NCBI GenBank assembly: GCA_905221605.1
Contig: CAJNDS010000342.1
Span: forward strand, 96,837-160,836
From: Symbiodinium natans
Taxonomy: Eukaryota; Sar; Dinophyceae; Suessiales; Symbiodiniaceae
Direction of reading: 5' to 3'
DNA: 64,000 nt
Shown: piece by piece, positions 22,628 to 32,241 of the stretch
Numbering within the stretch: the first letter of the stretch is position 1
How the letters are laid out: every line of letters begins with the position of its first letter
The notes under the pieces: generated by a model
What the model was told of the DNA's origin: nothing
Databases searched by the model: none
What the model saw: only the letters and a program-made list of their open reading frames with translations
Made by a program: the position numbers and the translations under genes

Positions 22628-23687
22628 GAGCGATGGAATCGATAGCGTCTTGGCGCACTAGGGCACACAGTGCACGCATGTCGGTATAAGATGGTGCTTT
22701 TATCCTGCCAAGTGGCCTTCAGCACCCAAGCTGTAGCCAATGACGGTGTGGCAAAGAGCTGCTCCAACCTTACGATTAGTGGGAGAACGAAGCTGGCAAC
22801 CGGTTGTTCGTGGAAGAGCCTGCTTGGCAAAAGCAACACCTGGATCCGCAATAAAGCTTTTGAGCACGCAGGAATTCTTGACTGTCAATCATTTCTCCTG
22901 TCGCGCAGGCTGCCATTTTAAAAGCAGGTTCCAACTCCGTCTTGATACAGTGTCAGAAAATCATCGGGCCGAGCCCTCTGGTCAAAGAAGAGGTAGTTGG
23001 CGAGAAGAAAGTTGAGACGATGCCGGACCGAAGAATTTCCAAAGCTGCTTGGCAAAGGCCCGTGGACCTTCATGATCTAACAGCTGTTTGCGACCAGATT
23101 GTGGAAAGTCCCGACTTGAGCAGCCGAAGAGACTTTTTCTGAGCAAATCCGCATCTAGAAGCACACCTATGTTCCATGTGCTAGAATCCCTTTCAAATAG
23201 CATTTCTGGAACGCCTTGCCAGGCAGGATCCGAGAACCTTCACGAAGGGGGAACTTCGGTTGTGAGGGGGCTTCATCCTCTCTTTGAAGCCTTCAAACAA
23301 GATATTGCCAACTACAGGAAAGACGCCCAGTCTCTTCTCCGCCCCTGTTAACCGAGCTGGGTAGTTGCCTTTTTCTGTGCCACGGCACTGAGCTTCAAGA
23401 CCCAGCAGCCGCGCTTGCAGGCTGGCAAGTGATGTGAGCTCTCACATCTTGCCACCTATTGGCTTGGGATCTCAAGAGGATACTCCGGCAACCTTTTAAG
23501 CTTGCGTTTGTCTGTGCTTGATTCTAATTGAGAAAATCCAGTTTGCTTGAACGGTCTGCAACCAACCAAGCGGCAAGTATTTAGATAAGTCTCCACAACA
23601 TTTGGCTAATTTTGAAGCGCAGCAGTGTTGCTTCTTGTCGTTCTAACTTGAAGAAATAAAGCAGGCTTTGAAGGTCAAAACGAAGAA

Positions 23688-24410
23688 GGGTGGCTTGCTT
23701 CGAAAGCTTCGAAGGGAGGACGAAAGGGAGCTTCGAAGGCTTCGAAGGTGAGGACGAAGGGGCTTCGAAGGCTTCGAAGGTGGGGGCTTCGAAGGCTTCG
23801 AAGGGAGGACGAAGGAGAGGGGCTTTCGAAGGCTTCGAAGGTGAGGACGAAGGAGGCTTCGTCCTTCCTTCGAAGCCTTCGAAGCCTTCGAAGCCACCTT
23901 CGTTCTCAAGTCGAAGAGGAAGATTTGACCTTCAGCGCAAAGGAACTTCGAAGTTCCTCTCCAAGGCTTGCACACTTCCAGAATAGAGTTGCCAACCGCT
24001 TTTCCATTACGTTGAATCTTTGTTGGAACTCCAATCCACTTGCCCTTTGTATTGTTGCTTCTTGGGCTGACTTTCTCTTGCAGAAAGAACAGTCCTTTGA
24101 CGAAATTCAGTTGCCAACTTCTGCAAGACCTCTGCAGGCAATGATTTCGGAGTTTTAGAGTTAGGTTTTTGGGCGAGCTGATCGGAGGAGGAACTTGGCA
24201 AAGCACACGTGAGCCTGACGGAAGCATGTCCAGTTTCCCTTTGCGAAGGGGGGCTTGGAAGCCTTCGAAATCTTTGAAGCTGAAGGTTGAAGGGGGGCGG
24301 GGGTTGGGGAGGGGGCGTGAAGGTCTGAAGGCTTCGAAGGCTTCCAAATTAAGGACGAAGGTCTTCGAAGGCTTCGAAGGCGAGGACGAAGGGGGCTTCG
24401 AAGACTCCGT
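23688..24410. repeat. Palindromic CTTCGAAGG minisatellite in two arrays
   Basis: Array one (about 23688-23935) and array two (about 24248-24410) consist of CTTCGAAGG units alternating with GAGGACGAAGG linkers. The unit is palindromic. Array one also reverses its linker orientation near 23860, where CTTCGTCCTTCC replaces GGAGGACGAAG, so the array as a whole is an inverted repeat. Between the arrays about 300 bp of ordinary sequence remains. The 361-codon minus frame through the region (23643-24728) is Ser/Lys/Pro low complexity and is not called. Confidence 0.85.
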
Positions 24411-25778
24411 CTTATTACTTCTCCGATTTTTCAAATAAAGAAAAACAAAAAAAAAAGAAGATTCGAGGGGGTGGAATTTAGAAGAAATTCCCTTCTTCAT
24501 TCTCTGATTTTTCGAAAGATTACGAACAACAAAAAAGATTCGAGGAAGGTGGAATTTAGAACACCTTCTCGCAGAAAGAGGTGTTGACAGAGTTGTGGTT
24601 GCTGGCAATTTGAAAGTGCTTGCAATTGAAGAGCTGTGTCTTAAGAAGAACAGTTTTTTCCTGCATGACCGATTCCGCCGGCTTTGGCTTGGAACTGAGG
24701 GCAAAGGAGGATTCCTGGGGCCGGACATTCTATGCCCGCTTGCACAGTTTGTCTACGAAGGTTTCTGGCAACGTGAAAAGGGCGGGAGGTATGGAGTTAA
24801 GGCCACTTTTTCTTGAGCAGCTGTGATCACCAGTCGAAGGCTTTGAAGGGGAGGATAAAGCCCTTTGGCATCAGAATTTTGTTCAACCTCTTGTTAGGAC
24901 TTTTTCCAGCGATGATGTTAATAATGAATCCAACAACTAAGACACGCAGTGAAAACTTTGTCACTGCTAAAATATGTTCCATTGATAATGGTGAGAGCTT
25001 CAAAAAGGGAACAGGCCATCCTTCTCTGTTTTCATGCACTTTTCACTTCTCCGCACAAAACATCCCAATACTGGAATTCCGACAAGTAGTGGCGCTACGA
25101 GCCAATTTTGTCAGAGCTGGAAACTTGTGCATTGGCTGAAGGCGCCAAAAAAGGCTCTGCTTCCTAACTTTGATTTTCGATGTCTTTCAAGCTTAACAGT
25201 CACCTCGTTCCTTAGAGGATTCTTTACTTCCACTTTAATGGAGGTTCTTCTTGAATTTTTAAGACTCCAAATGCTGGCATTCATTTTTTTGAAATCGAAC
25301 TCTTGTATTTGTTTTAATAGGGTTCGCGTTAAAGCTTCAAGATGCCCATGGAAGGGTGATCAATGTTCACATTTACGATTCTTTAGTAATTTTAAAAAGC
25401 ATTCCTATTCCATTTTATTTTTCGAATCCTGTTCATTTCAATTGGACCCCCAATTTAATTATAATTCAAAATATTAATGGCAATCCTACAAGCTAAAAGG
25501 TTTATTAAGGCTGATAACAATTCTAACAGTACGACTCTTATCGTGACCGTTTAGAGAATTGAATTGGCTCCGCTTAATCTTAGGATTCATTTTCATCTTA
25601 AACGGATTCCTGTTACTCTTGACAGTCTTAACAGAAGAGGTTTCCTCATAATGTCAATATCCTTCCTATGAATTCAAAAGGGTTCTTATTCATTTCATTG
25701 GGCTTCCTATAGATATCTATATATTAAAAAAAAAAGAGTCAATTTCTATTTGAAGTAAAAATAAACCTAGAATTGAAA

Positions 25779-25961
25779 ATGGTAAAACTCGTATTACACC
25801 AAAGTCAAATAGTATATCAGGTAAAATATTTAAGTATTTGTAAATTTACGTCACACGGTACACGTTACTTTGGAAAAGCAACAATAGTTCTTCCATTACC
25901 CATGGAAGGCCGTAAAAGAGTAGCAAAGAAAATGTTACATTCACTTGAAAGGCGAGGGTGA
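25779..25961 (+). CDS. Small basic ORF in the AT-rich block, unknown
   Basis: From the second ATG the frame encodes 60 residues with a charged, basic end (MEGRKRVAKKMLHSLERRG). It uses AT-ending codons throughout, unlike all other candidate genes here. It may be the tail of a larger transferred gene, since nothing upstream in frame extends it. I do not recognise the family, and it could be fortuitous. Confidence 0.2.
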   Translation: MVKLVLHQSQIVYQVKYLSICKFTSHGTRYFGKATIVLPLPMEGRKRVAKKMLHSLERRG

Positions 25962-25996
25962 AAAAATGTGACCGTTCTGGCAGTATATTGAATACA

Positions 25997-26102
25997 AATG
26001 TTTCCAATATACCGTATATGTATATTGTAATATATCAACAGAAGAACTTTCATAACGGCAATATATTTACATATTCTTATATATGGTATGTTGGAAACAT
26101 AT
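25997..26102. repeat. Spaced inverted repeat in AT-rich DNA
   Basis: ATGTTTCCAATATACC near 26000 is matched in reverse complement by GGTATGTTGGAAACAT near 26087, with a central mismatch. About 70 bp of TATA-rich sequence lies between the arms. The pair could be the ends of a very small inverted-repeat element or simply a large hairpin. Confidence 0.5.
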
Positions 26103-26645
26103 ACTCAATAAATAGCCAAAAACGGTGACCGTGTTTAACCGTCGTTTTCGAAAAAGAGCTTTTTAGATACAACGCAATTTTAATTATGTACAGTAATAGT
26201 CATTGTAGGGATGTTGAGTTAATACCCTTTATCACTATCTCTTCCTCAAATTGCATTCATTTTGGCACCACTTTTTTTCTAAAACCATTGATACATCAGT
26301 TTGTATGGGTAATGATTGCTGAATCAAATGCTTGCTTGACAATGCGAGATAATGTGAGATAATGGAAAGAATAGTTTAAATAATAAATGGGCTCTGATGA
26401 GCAACATTTTTTCGTTGGTTTATAACTTACCATCCCTACTTTATTATTTAGTCCCCAAAACATATGCTCCTTTTCATAATTCATTATGTATGATTCTGTC
26501 ATTTTTGTAACATGTGCAAATGTAAAAGCAAATCTAACCTTTACTTGATTTTTAGACTTTGGTATTTGATGTTCTCCTATTGCATGAGCAATCTTTGATA
26601 TTCTTAAACTTATTCCCTGATTGATGAGTGAATTTTAATGTAGTA

Positions 26646-26870
26646 CAGTCGTCGTTGTGGTCGTCGTCGTTGTCGTCATCGTCGTGGTAGTAGTTAGGAG
26701 TAGGAGTAGGAGTAGGAGTAGGAGTAGGAGTAGGAGTAGGAGTAGGAGTAGGAGTAGGAGTAGGAGTAGGAGTAGGAGTAGGAGTAGGAGTAGGAGTAGG
26801 AGTAGGAGTAGGAGTAGGAGTAGGAGTAGGAGTAGTAGTAGTGGTAGTGTGAGCAGCAGCAGCAGCAGCA
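26646..26870. repeat. Compound microsatellite (GTCGTC, GGAGTA, AGC)
   Basis: A short GTC-rich stretch (26646-26690) is followed by about 23 uninterrupted GGAGTA hexamers (26695-26835), then GTA triplets and seven AGC triplets (to about 26870). Translation gives Arg-Ser, Tyr-Ser or Thr-Pro runs depending on frame. The array separates the AT-rich block from the retrotransposon's left side. Confidence 0.95.
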
Positions 26871-27261
26871 GCAGGTGTACTTATCTCCCAAATTGTGGCA
26901 ACCTCCTCCGTGTCTCTGCGGCCTTTTGCGGCCTCGCAAAAATCGTTGCTTACGTACGTGTCATTTGGCGTGCTTGTTTCTTTATGATATTCGTTTAATG
27001 TTTGATTGACAGAAAGTGGTGCTGACGGTCGCTGACTAGTGGCTTTCGCGTTGAAACACAGAAGCTGTGTTCGCGTCCACGACGCCAAGACAGACGCAGG
27101 TAACACCTGTTCGTTGCCAACCGTACTCAGCGGGTAGAAGCCAAGTGCGAAGCCCGATTCGCACGCACTTTGCATAGCGAAGCTTGGGTCGTCTATTTTC
27201 GTGTTTGTGCGGGTGTTTGTTTGGTGTTGAAAGGTGGGAGGGAGGGCGGCGTTATTGTGTT

Positions 27262-27390
27262 GTTGCGTGTATAATTGTGGTTTTGGTTTACACGCATGTT
27301 TTGAGCCATCTTCTTGTAGCTGATACATTGCACTGCAACTTCAGGCTCCAGGACGTGCAGACGGCAGGAACAGCAAGCATTTGAAATCAC
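27262..27390 (+). repeat. Split direct repeat A1 (left end)
   Basis: These 129 bp recur as A2 at 37252-37380, in the same orientation and apparently without a mismatch. The left border is defined by the loss of identity just before GTTGCGTGT and the right border by its loss after GAAATCAC. It marks the left end of the element. Confidence 0.9.
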
Positions 27391-27436
27391 ACTTTGCATA
27401 CTAACAGCAAGCATTTGAAATCACACTTTGCATACT
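27369..27436 (+). repeat. 34-bp tandem duplication straddling the A1 edge
   Basis: Two perfect 34-bp units, each starting AACAGCAAGCATTTGAAATC, stand side by side at 27369-27402 and 27403-27436. The shared A repeat ends inside the first unit. A2 has no second unit, so the duplication belongs only to the left side of the element. Confidence 0.9.
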
Positions 27437-28193
27437 TCTTCTTTGGTGCCCATAGCTTTAGCACACGTCCTGCGAGCCATGGAAAACGGGGGGGACGTCG
27501 CACATGCCCCCCCCCACGCATCGCTCGTTGGACTGTTTCTGCAATACAGTCTACCGCTGCAAGTTTCTTTGCACTGCACAGCATCCTACTGCAATGCCAT
27601 TACAACAACGAGCACAACATTTGCATAAGCATTCGCCCGCAGGTACTCTCCGACGACTCGCACAGCGCGGAGAACCCCACGCAAAGGGGACAGCAAGGAG
27701 CACAAGGCCGATTTCCCGCGGTACCCGCAAGTACCCACTGCGCCCGCATGGCATCTAAGCACAGTTGGCATCGCATTTGCTTGCGCGGCAACCATGCTGC
27801 ACCGCAACCGCAGGTGTATTCTTGGCATAGCCTTAGCCTCGCAGTGGCTTCTGACAGGCGGCACAGCAGAAGAAGCTCCCGCACGAGACCTTCTCCGCCA
27901 GCAACGCCGGGTGCCAAAGCACCCTGCCCGCATGGCACCTGCAGCACAGCTTGCATCGCATTTGCTAGTTTTCTCTTTCGAACCACATTGGTCAGCACAG
28001 CATTGCAGTGCCAGAGGGGAATTTGCTCCACAGCATGCACAGCACTTGCAAGTTGTTCCTGCGCATCGCAATTGTTATAATTGGGAACCTCGTTGCATCG
28101 CATTTGCAAGCCAATTGTTTGCCATCTGCAGACCAGCATAGGCTCAGGCCTGTCTGCCTTCTCTCGCTGCACTCTCTAAGCTAGCACGTTGCA
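27391..28193 (+). promoter_or_regulatory. 5' leader of the retrotransposon
   Basis: About 800 bp lie between A1 and the first ORF. The sequence is dense in GCA/TGC words and in repeats such as GCATCGCATTTGC, CCCGCATGGC and GCACAGCA. Frames on both strands stay open for up to 228 codons because stop codons are rare in such sequence, but no protein motif is visible. By position this should hold the promoter and RNA leader; I see no defined promoter element. Confidence 0.4.
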
Positions 28194-29336
28194 ATGTCCG
28201 ACACGCCTGCGGATGATGCCGCAAGCCACGCCACAGACGCAGCTTGGCGTACGATCTTGTCGCAGACCGATGCACAGTTGAGGCACGGACTGCTGCAGCT
28301 GCCATCCGCGCAGCAGCAAAGGCTTGCCTTCATGGCGTTGCAGTGCATCTCTGGCGCCGGACAGCACGCCGAAGAACACCTGCCAACCTGGCGCAGAGCC
28401 ACCGAAGCTTTCTGGCGCCGCACGGAAGGCCAGCACGGCACTGCACCGCCCGCAGCAAGCAAAGGCAAGCCCATTCCTGCCGGCAAGACGCCAGTCCCCG
28501 CACTGCCACCCGCACAAGCACAGCCGGCAACAGCTGCAGATGCACCACCGCAGCTCGAGCCGGGATTGCAAGCAGTGCTTGCTGGCATGATGTCGGAGCT
28601 GCGTGACTTGCGCGCACAGCGCAGCTCCAGCTCCACCAAGGGCATTGAGTACGAGCCACGGCCGCCGAAGCCGGAGACACAGCCCGGCCCTCCGCCCACC
28701 CTTACAGCACCGCTGCAGCCGCCGCCACCTAAGCAGCCAGCACCGCCAAAGGACCCACAGCCACCGCGTGCCCAGCCCAAGGAAGGACTGTCCCAGGCGG
28801 CGCCGCCCAAGAAGCCGCCAGTCCCGGCCCCGCCGCGCAAAGCCTGGGCGGACGAGACGCATGAGCAGCCAGCAAAGCCCAGCAAGTTTCCGGTGGTCGA
28901 GCCTGGCACCGCAAAGCCCCGCGCCGCACAGCATGGCACCGCAGAGCCGCCCCGCGCCGCGCCCTCGGCAATTATCGAGGCGCCGGACGGGAGGGGCCCA
29001 GGGGTCCCCTCCCACCACATGCACAGCACCGCGCCGCACGGCACCAAGCCCGGTTGGGAGCCCGCGCTGCCTGCCCTCTGCATGGGGAAAATCTTTTTTA
29101 CTGCGGATGGCCGCCCATGGTGTCGCCATCCGCAGCGTGGCAACATAATGTGTTGCGTGCGCTGCAAAGACCCGCACTGCGCATATGATGGCAACGCGCC
29201 TTGCAATTTTCCAATTAAGCTTCCATTCGAAATGGACACGCACCGCTCCCATAGATGCAGCCAGTGTATGGCGGCACACAACGCACAGCAAGGCAAACCC
29301 AGCGTGCAACCCTTGGAGAGTCCGCTCGACAAGTGA
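28194..29336 (+). CDS. Retrotransposon ORF1: Pro/Ala-rich protein with C-terminal Cys/His cluster
   Basis: The frame starts at ATG 28194 and encodes 380 residues. The first 90 are helix-like and acidic to neutral. Residues of roughly 90-295 are a Pro/Ala/Lys-rich linker. The last 80 contain a dense Cys/His set: CRHPQ...CCVRCKDPHCAYDG...C, then H-x2-H-x-C-x2-C (HRSHRCSQC). The spacing suggests zinc binding, but I cannot match it to a named finger. Its place as first gene and the zinc cluster would suit nucleic-acid binding or packaging, yet the element has another Gag-like gene (32242), so this would be an additional component. Long antisense frames of 448-460 codons overlap it and are regarded as compositional shadows. 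Confidence 0.7.
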   Translation: MSDTPADDAASHATDAAWRTILSQTDAQLRHGLLQLPSAQQQRLAFMALQCISGAGQHAEEHLPTWRRATEAFWRRTEGQHGTAPPAASKGKPIPAGKTPVPALPPAQAQPATAADAPPQLEPGLQAVLAGMMSELRDLRAQRSSSSTKGIEYEPRPPKPETQPGPPPTLTAPLQPPPPKQPAPPKDPQPPRAQPKEGLSQAAPPKKPPVPAPPRKAWADETHEQPAKPSKFPVVEPGTAKPRAAQHGTAEPPRAAPSAIIEAPDGRGPGVPSHHMHSTAPHGTKPGWEPALPALCMGKIFFTADGRPWCRHPQRGNIMCCVRCKDPHCAYDGNAPCNFPIKLPFEMDTHRSHRCSQCMAAHNAQQGKPSVQPLESPLDK

Positions 29337-29914
29337 GCACGCGCACAGCACCGCACAGCGCCGCACTCTCCCTGCTTTTCTTTCTGTACAGCTGCACCGC
29401 ACTGCATTGCACCGCATTTTCTGCAAGCAGGGACGCTGCATTTTCGCAGCAGAATCAGCACCCAGCGCATGTCCGCGGGAAAAAAGATTCGGCAGCTCGC
29501 ATTGCACATGCCGCCTAAGCATACAGCCCGCATGCGCTGTTGAGCAGACTTACCACAGCTCATTTACATGTACTCTTCTAGCTTCCCGCTCGCCCAGGTC
29601 TTTACCACTGGCAACTCATCGACGACATCGACGCACCGCGCCTGCCTCCTGCATCTTTGGGTTCCGAAACGTGCTCAGATTCTGCACTGCATGCACCGAG
29701 CGCAACTGCCGATTGTCCTGCCACCTTGTTTTACCCAAGCCCTGAACCCGAAATAAGCTACTCCCCAAGCCCCGGGTCAGCAACCTCGCCCCCCCGACTC
29801 CAACTGCACGAGACTTTGCACGAGGCAGCCCGCCGATTGCTGAGCGAGAGAAATTCGGCATCAGGCCGATTCCAAGCAGCAGCGAGCCTCGACAAAGGCA
29901 CCGAGGCCCCCAGC

Positions 29915-32131
29915 ATGCACAATGCAGAGGACGACCCCATCGCCGATTCAAGCCCACCACGGGCCTCACAGAGTAAGCGTAACCTGGACCCCGCTTTCCT
30001 TAAGGCCTGTCACCCTAAGCGTAGAGTCACACAGGCACCGACCCGTGCTTCAACACCGCGCCATTCCATGCATGACCTGCTGCACCACTGCAACGCCTGG
30101 GCCGCATTGCCACCCGCAAAAGCTCGCCCAGCAGCGCGTGCACCGCCGCCTGTGCCTCCTGCCCCGCTGCAGGTGCTAATGCACCCACCTGCACAGCGTT
30201 GGGATAATAATGCCCTAAAGCCCCAACCCCTAGCACCCCCCCCCCCTAGACCCACGCCACGCAGCCTCAACTACTCCAGGGCGCCTGCCCAGCTGCGCGC
30301 GAGCACCGCACCACTGCATCCACACGCTCCTCCCTTGCAGCAAATAAAAGCACCGCAGGCCCCACGCCTGGCGTCTGCTCCCACAGTGTACAGCTTCCAC
30401 GCGGCCGCCACTACCCGCGCGAGCAACGCGCATCGCAAGGAGCGTGCCCTCACCAGATTCATTGCACTGCTTGTGATGGCCGGCACAGCCAGCGAGATAT
30501 ATGCCAATTTCCACGACAAGCCGACATTCCATGATCACGCTCGCCAATGCATAGCAAAGAACTCCGCCAGCACGCTGGATCGCTACATCAAATGCCTGGA
30601 GCACTTCACCGACTACCTTGCAATGTGGAAGTCGTCTATGGCCACCTGTGATTGGCCGTGCATTGCAGACTATCTGCATTCAGCTAAACAAAGCAAGCTC
30701 TGGGACAGAGCGTGCCACCAAGCCCCCCCCACGATGTGCATCAAAGCACTGCGCTGGTTTGCACGGCAAGCGCAAATACCAAACCTAAATGCGGCCATGT
30801 TCCGGCCATTAATCTCAGCATATCTCGTCAGAGATGGCCCCCGGGACAGACGAGAAGCAATGCCATTGCCCATGGCCTGCGTCGTTGTGTGGGAGCAATG
30901 CATCTGGCGCAAACTGGGCCCGACGAGCCTGCGCTTCTGGCTCGGCGCCGCACTGCTCTGCGTGCACGCATCGCTCCGCTGGGGCGACGCGCAGCGAATT
31001 GATTGGTCTTCTCTGGACCTCACCAGCACTGCGCTGCGCGGCACCTGCTATGCAACCAAAACCACCAGTGACGGCCAGCCATGGGCCGTCCACTGGCGGG
31101 GCCTCACCGGCCGAGACCCCAGCACGTCCTGGGTGGTGCATTGGTTGCATATCATGCATAGCTACCTGGCATCGCACCCGCATAATCGTCCAGACTTCAT
31201 GTTTCTTCAATGCAATCTGGACGGCCCCTTGCCTGCCTCAGCAACGCCCAGCAGCTACCACCACAGCCTGCAATGCCTGCGCTGGGCTTGCACGGCACCT
31301 TGGTTATGCGCACCGCCCCTCCTTACCAGCACAGAAGCCCTCAGCCTTGCACTGCACAGCCTAAAATCCTGCCTCCTGGCTGCTGCGGCACAACTCGAGC
31401 TGCGCAAGGAGCACCGACTGCAACAAGGACATCACAGGGACAGCGCAGCACTCTATAGCCGAGATGATACCATAGCCAGCCTGCGTATACAACGCCAAAT
31501 ACGCACGGCTTTGTGGGAACACTGGCGACCGCAAAGGTCGCAAGCCAGAGGGGGCCAATCACCAGTCCCCGAGCCGCCCTTCTATATACACACCGGCGAG
31601 TGCCAGCCCTGCCTCACACAGTCAGATCTGCAAGACCCGCTCCTGGCACGCTTCATTTCACGACACGAAAGACTGCAGCACACTCCGCCTGAATCTCCAC
31701 GCACAGATATCGACGCCAGCCCTGAACCTCTCAGCGACAATAGCATGCTAGCAGCACTCGCGGACGACCCCGAAGCAGCAGAAGTTGAACGCGCTGCACT
31801 GCATCTTCAGCTTGAGTCCAGCTCCGAACTGGAGGGCCCAGCCTCCCCCGTTGCCTCGCTCCCATCCTCTGCTGAAAGCGAAGATGCTGGGGAACTTCAG
31901 GGCACTGGAGTTCGCAACGGAGGCTGGGCCTGTACCCACTGCATCACCCCAGCCAGCTGGCAAGCGTATAAGGAGACCCCGCCAGAAGACCGCAGCGTCT
32001 TCATCCTCAAAGCAGCCTGTGGTGTGCAACTGCGCCGTTGCGCCTTCCTCACGCCCTTGTCAGCAGCCCCGACCCTTTGCGGCAGAGCCGCCTGCAAAGC
32101 CGCGAGATCAACGGCAAATGCCCGGCCCTAA
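29915..32131 (+). CDS. Tyrosine recombinase of the retrotransposon
   Basis: The frame is open from 29582, but the first in-frame ATG is 29915, which still leaves the whole recombinase domain. A core-binding-like helical part with STLDRYIKCLEHFTDYL lies near 30570-30615. The catalytic domain follows: the first Arg in ASLRWGDA (codon 30977), a Lys in ATKTTSDGQPW, HSLK at 31355 where the family usually has H-x-x-R, GHH at 31427, and the nucleophilic Tyr in ALYSRDD (31454). In DIRS-like elements the enzyme inserts the circular DNA copy into the genome. Lys in place of the second catalytic Arg is unusual; I recall HSLK in other dinoflagellate sequences, so it may be lineage-specific and not inactivating. 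The C-terminal 200 residues are acidic and variable. The gene overlaps none of its neighbours and ends 110 bp before the Gag ATG. Confidence 0.85.
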   Translation: MHNAEDDPIADSSPPRASQSKRNLDPAFLKACHPKRRVTQAPTRASTPRHSMHDLLHHCNAWAALPPAKARPAARAPPPVPPAPLQVLMHPPAQRWDNNALKPQPLAPPPPRPTPRSLNYSRAPAQLRASTAPLHPHAPPLQQIKAPQAPRLASAPTVYSFHAAATTRASNAHRKERALTRFIALLVMAGTASEIYANFHDKPTFHDHARQCIAKNSASTLDRYIKCLEHFTDYLAMWKSSMATCDWPCIADYLHSAKQSKLWDRACHQAPPTMCIKALRWFARQAQIPNLNAAMFRPLISAYLVRDGPRDRREAMPLPMACVVVWEQCIWRKLGPTSLRFWLGAALLCVHASLRWGDAQRIDWSSLDLTSTALRGTCYATKTTSDGQPWAVHWRGLTGRDPSTSWVVHWLHIMHSYLASHPHNRPDFMFLQCNLDGPLPASATPSSYHHSLQCLRWACTAPWLCAPPLLTSTEALSLALHSLKSCLLAAAAQLELRKEHRLQQGHHRDSAALYSRDDTIASLRIQRQIRTALWEHWRPQRSQARGGQSPVPEPPFYIHTGECQPCLTQSDLQDPLLARFISRHERLQHTPPESPRTDIDASPEPLSDNSMLAALADDPEAAEVERAALHLQLESSSELEGPASPVASLPSSAESEDAGELQGTGVRNGGWACTHCITPASWQAYKETPPEDRSVFILKAACGVQLRRCAFLTPLSAAPTLCGRAACKAARSTANARP

Positions 32132-32241
32132 GCCGACTTGCAAGGTCCTAGCACTGCAGTTATGCCACGACCACCCACGAATTCATCCGCAGCCATTTGT
32201 ACCTGGCTCAATTCCACCAGCCTACACCCTCACGTTTCGCC

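Larger units (their letters stand above)
25180..26640. other. AT-rich block, composition unlike its surroundings
   Basis: By eye about two thirds or more of the bases are A or T, in contrast to the GC-leaning flanks. It contains short runs of A and T, TATA-rich stretches around 25720-25740 and 26000-26090, and three GTGACCG words (25543, 25967, 26126). One small frame (25779-25961) looks more protein-like than the rest. The block ends at trinucleotide and hexamer microsatellites. A recent insertion from an AT-rich source or an expanded simple-sequence spacer are both possible. Confidence 0.7.

Noticed and set aside
23643-24728. 361-codon minus-strand frame, Ser/Lys/Pro-rich
   Set aside because: It is the translation of the CTTCGAAG minisatellite and the spacer between its arrays.
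26552-27328. 258-codon minus-strand frame through the hexamer repeat
   Set aside because: It consists largely of Thr-Pro dipeptides from the GGAGTA microsatellite and runs into the A1 repeat. No conserved part is visible.
27394-28080. 228-codon plus-strand frame in the retrotransposon leader
   Set aside because: It starts just inside the element, has no motif, and competes with equally long antisense frames. The sequence is word-repetitive and probably noncoding.
28176-29563. Two antisense frames of 448 and 460 codons opposite retrotransposon ORF1
   Set aside because: They are Cys/Arg/Gly/Leu-rich, without domains, and overlap each other in different frames. The GC-rich, GCA-biased sequence of ORF1 simply lacks stops on the other strand.
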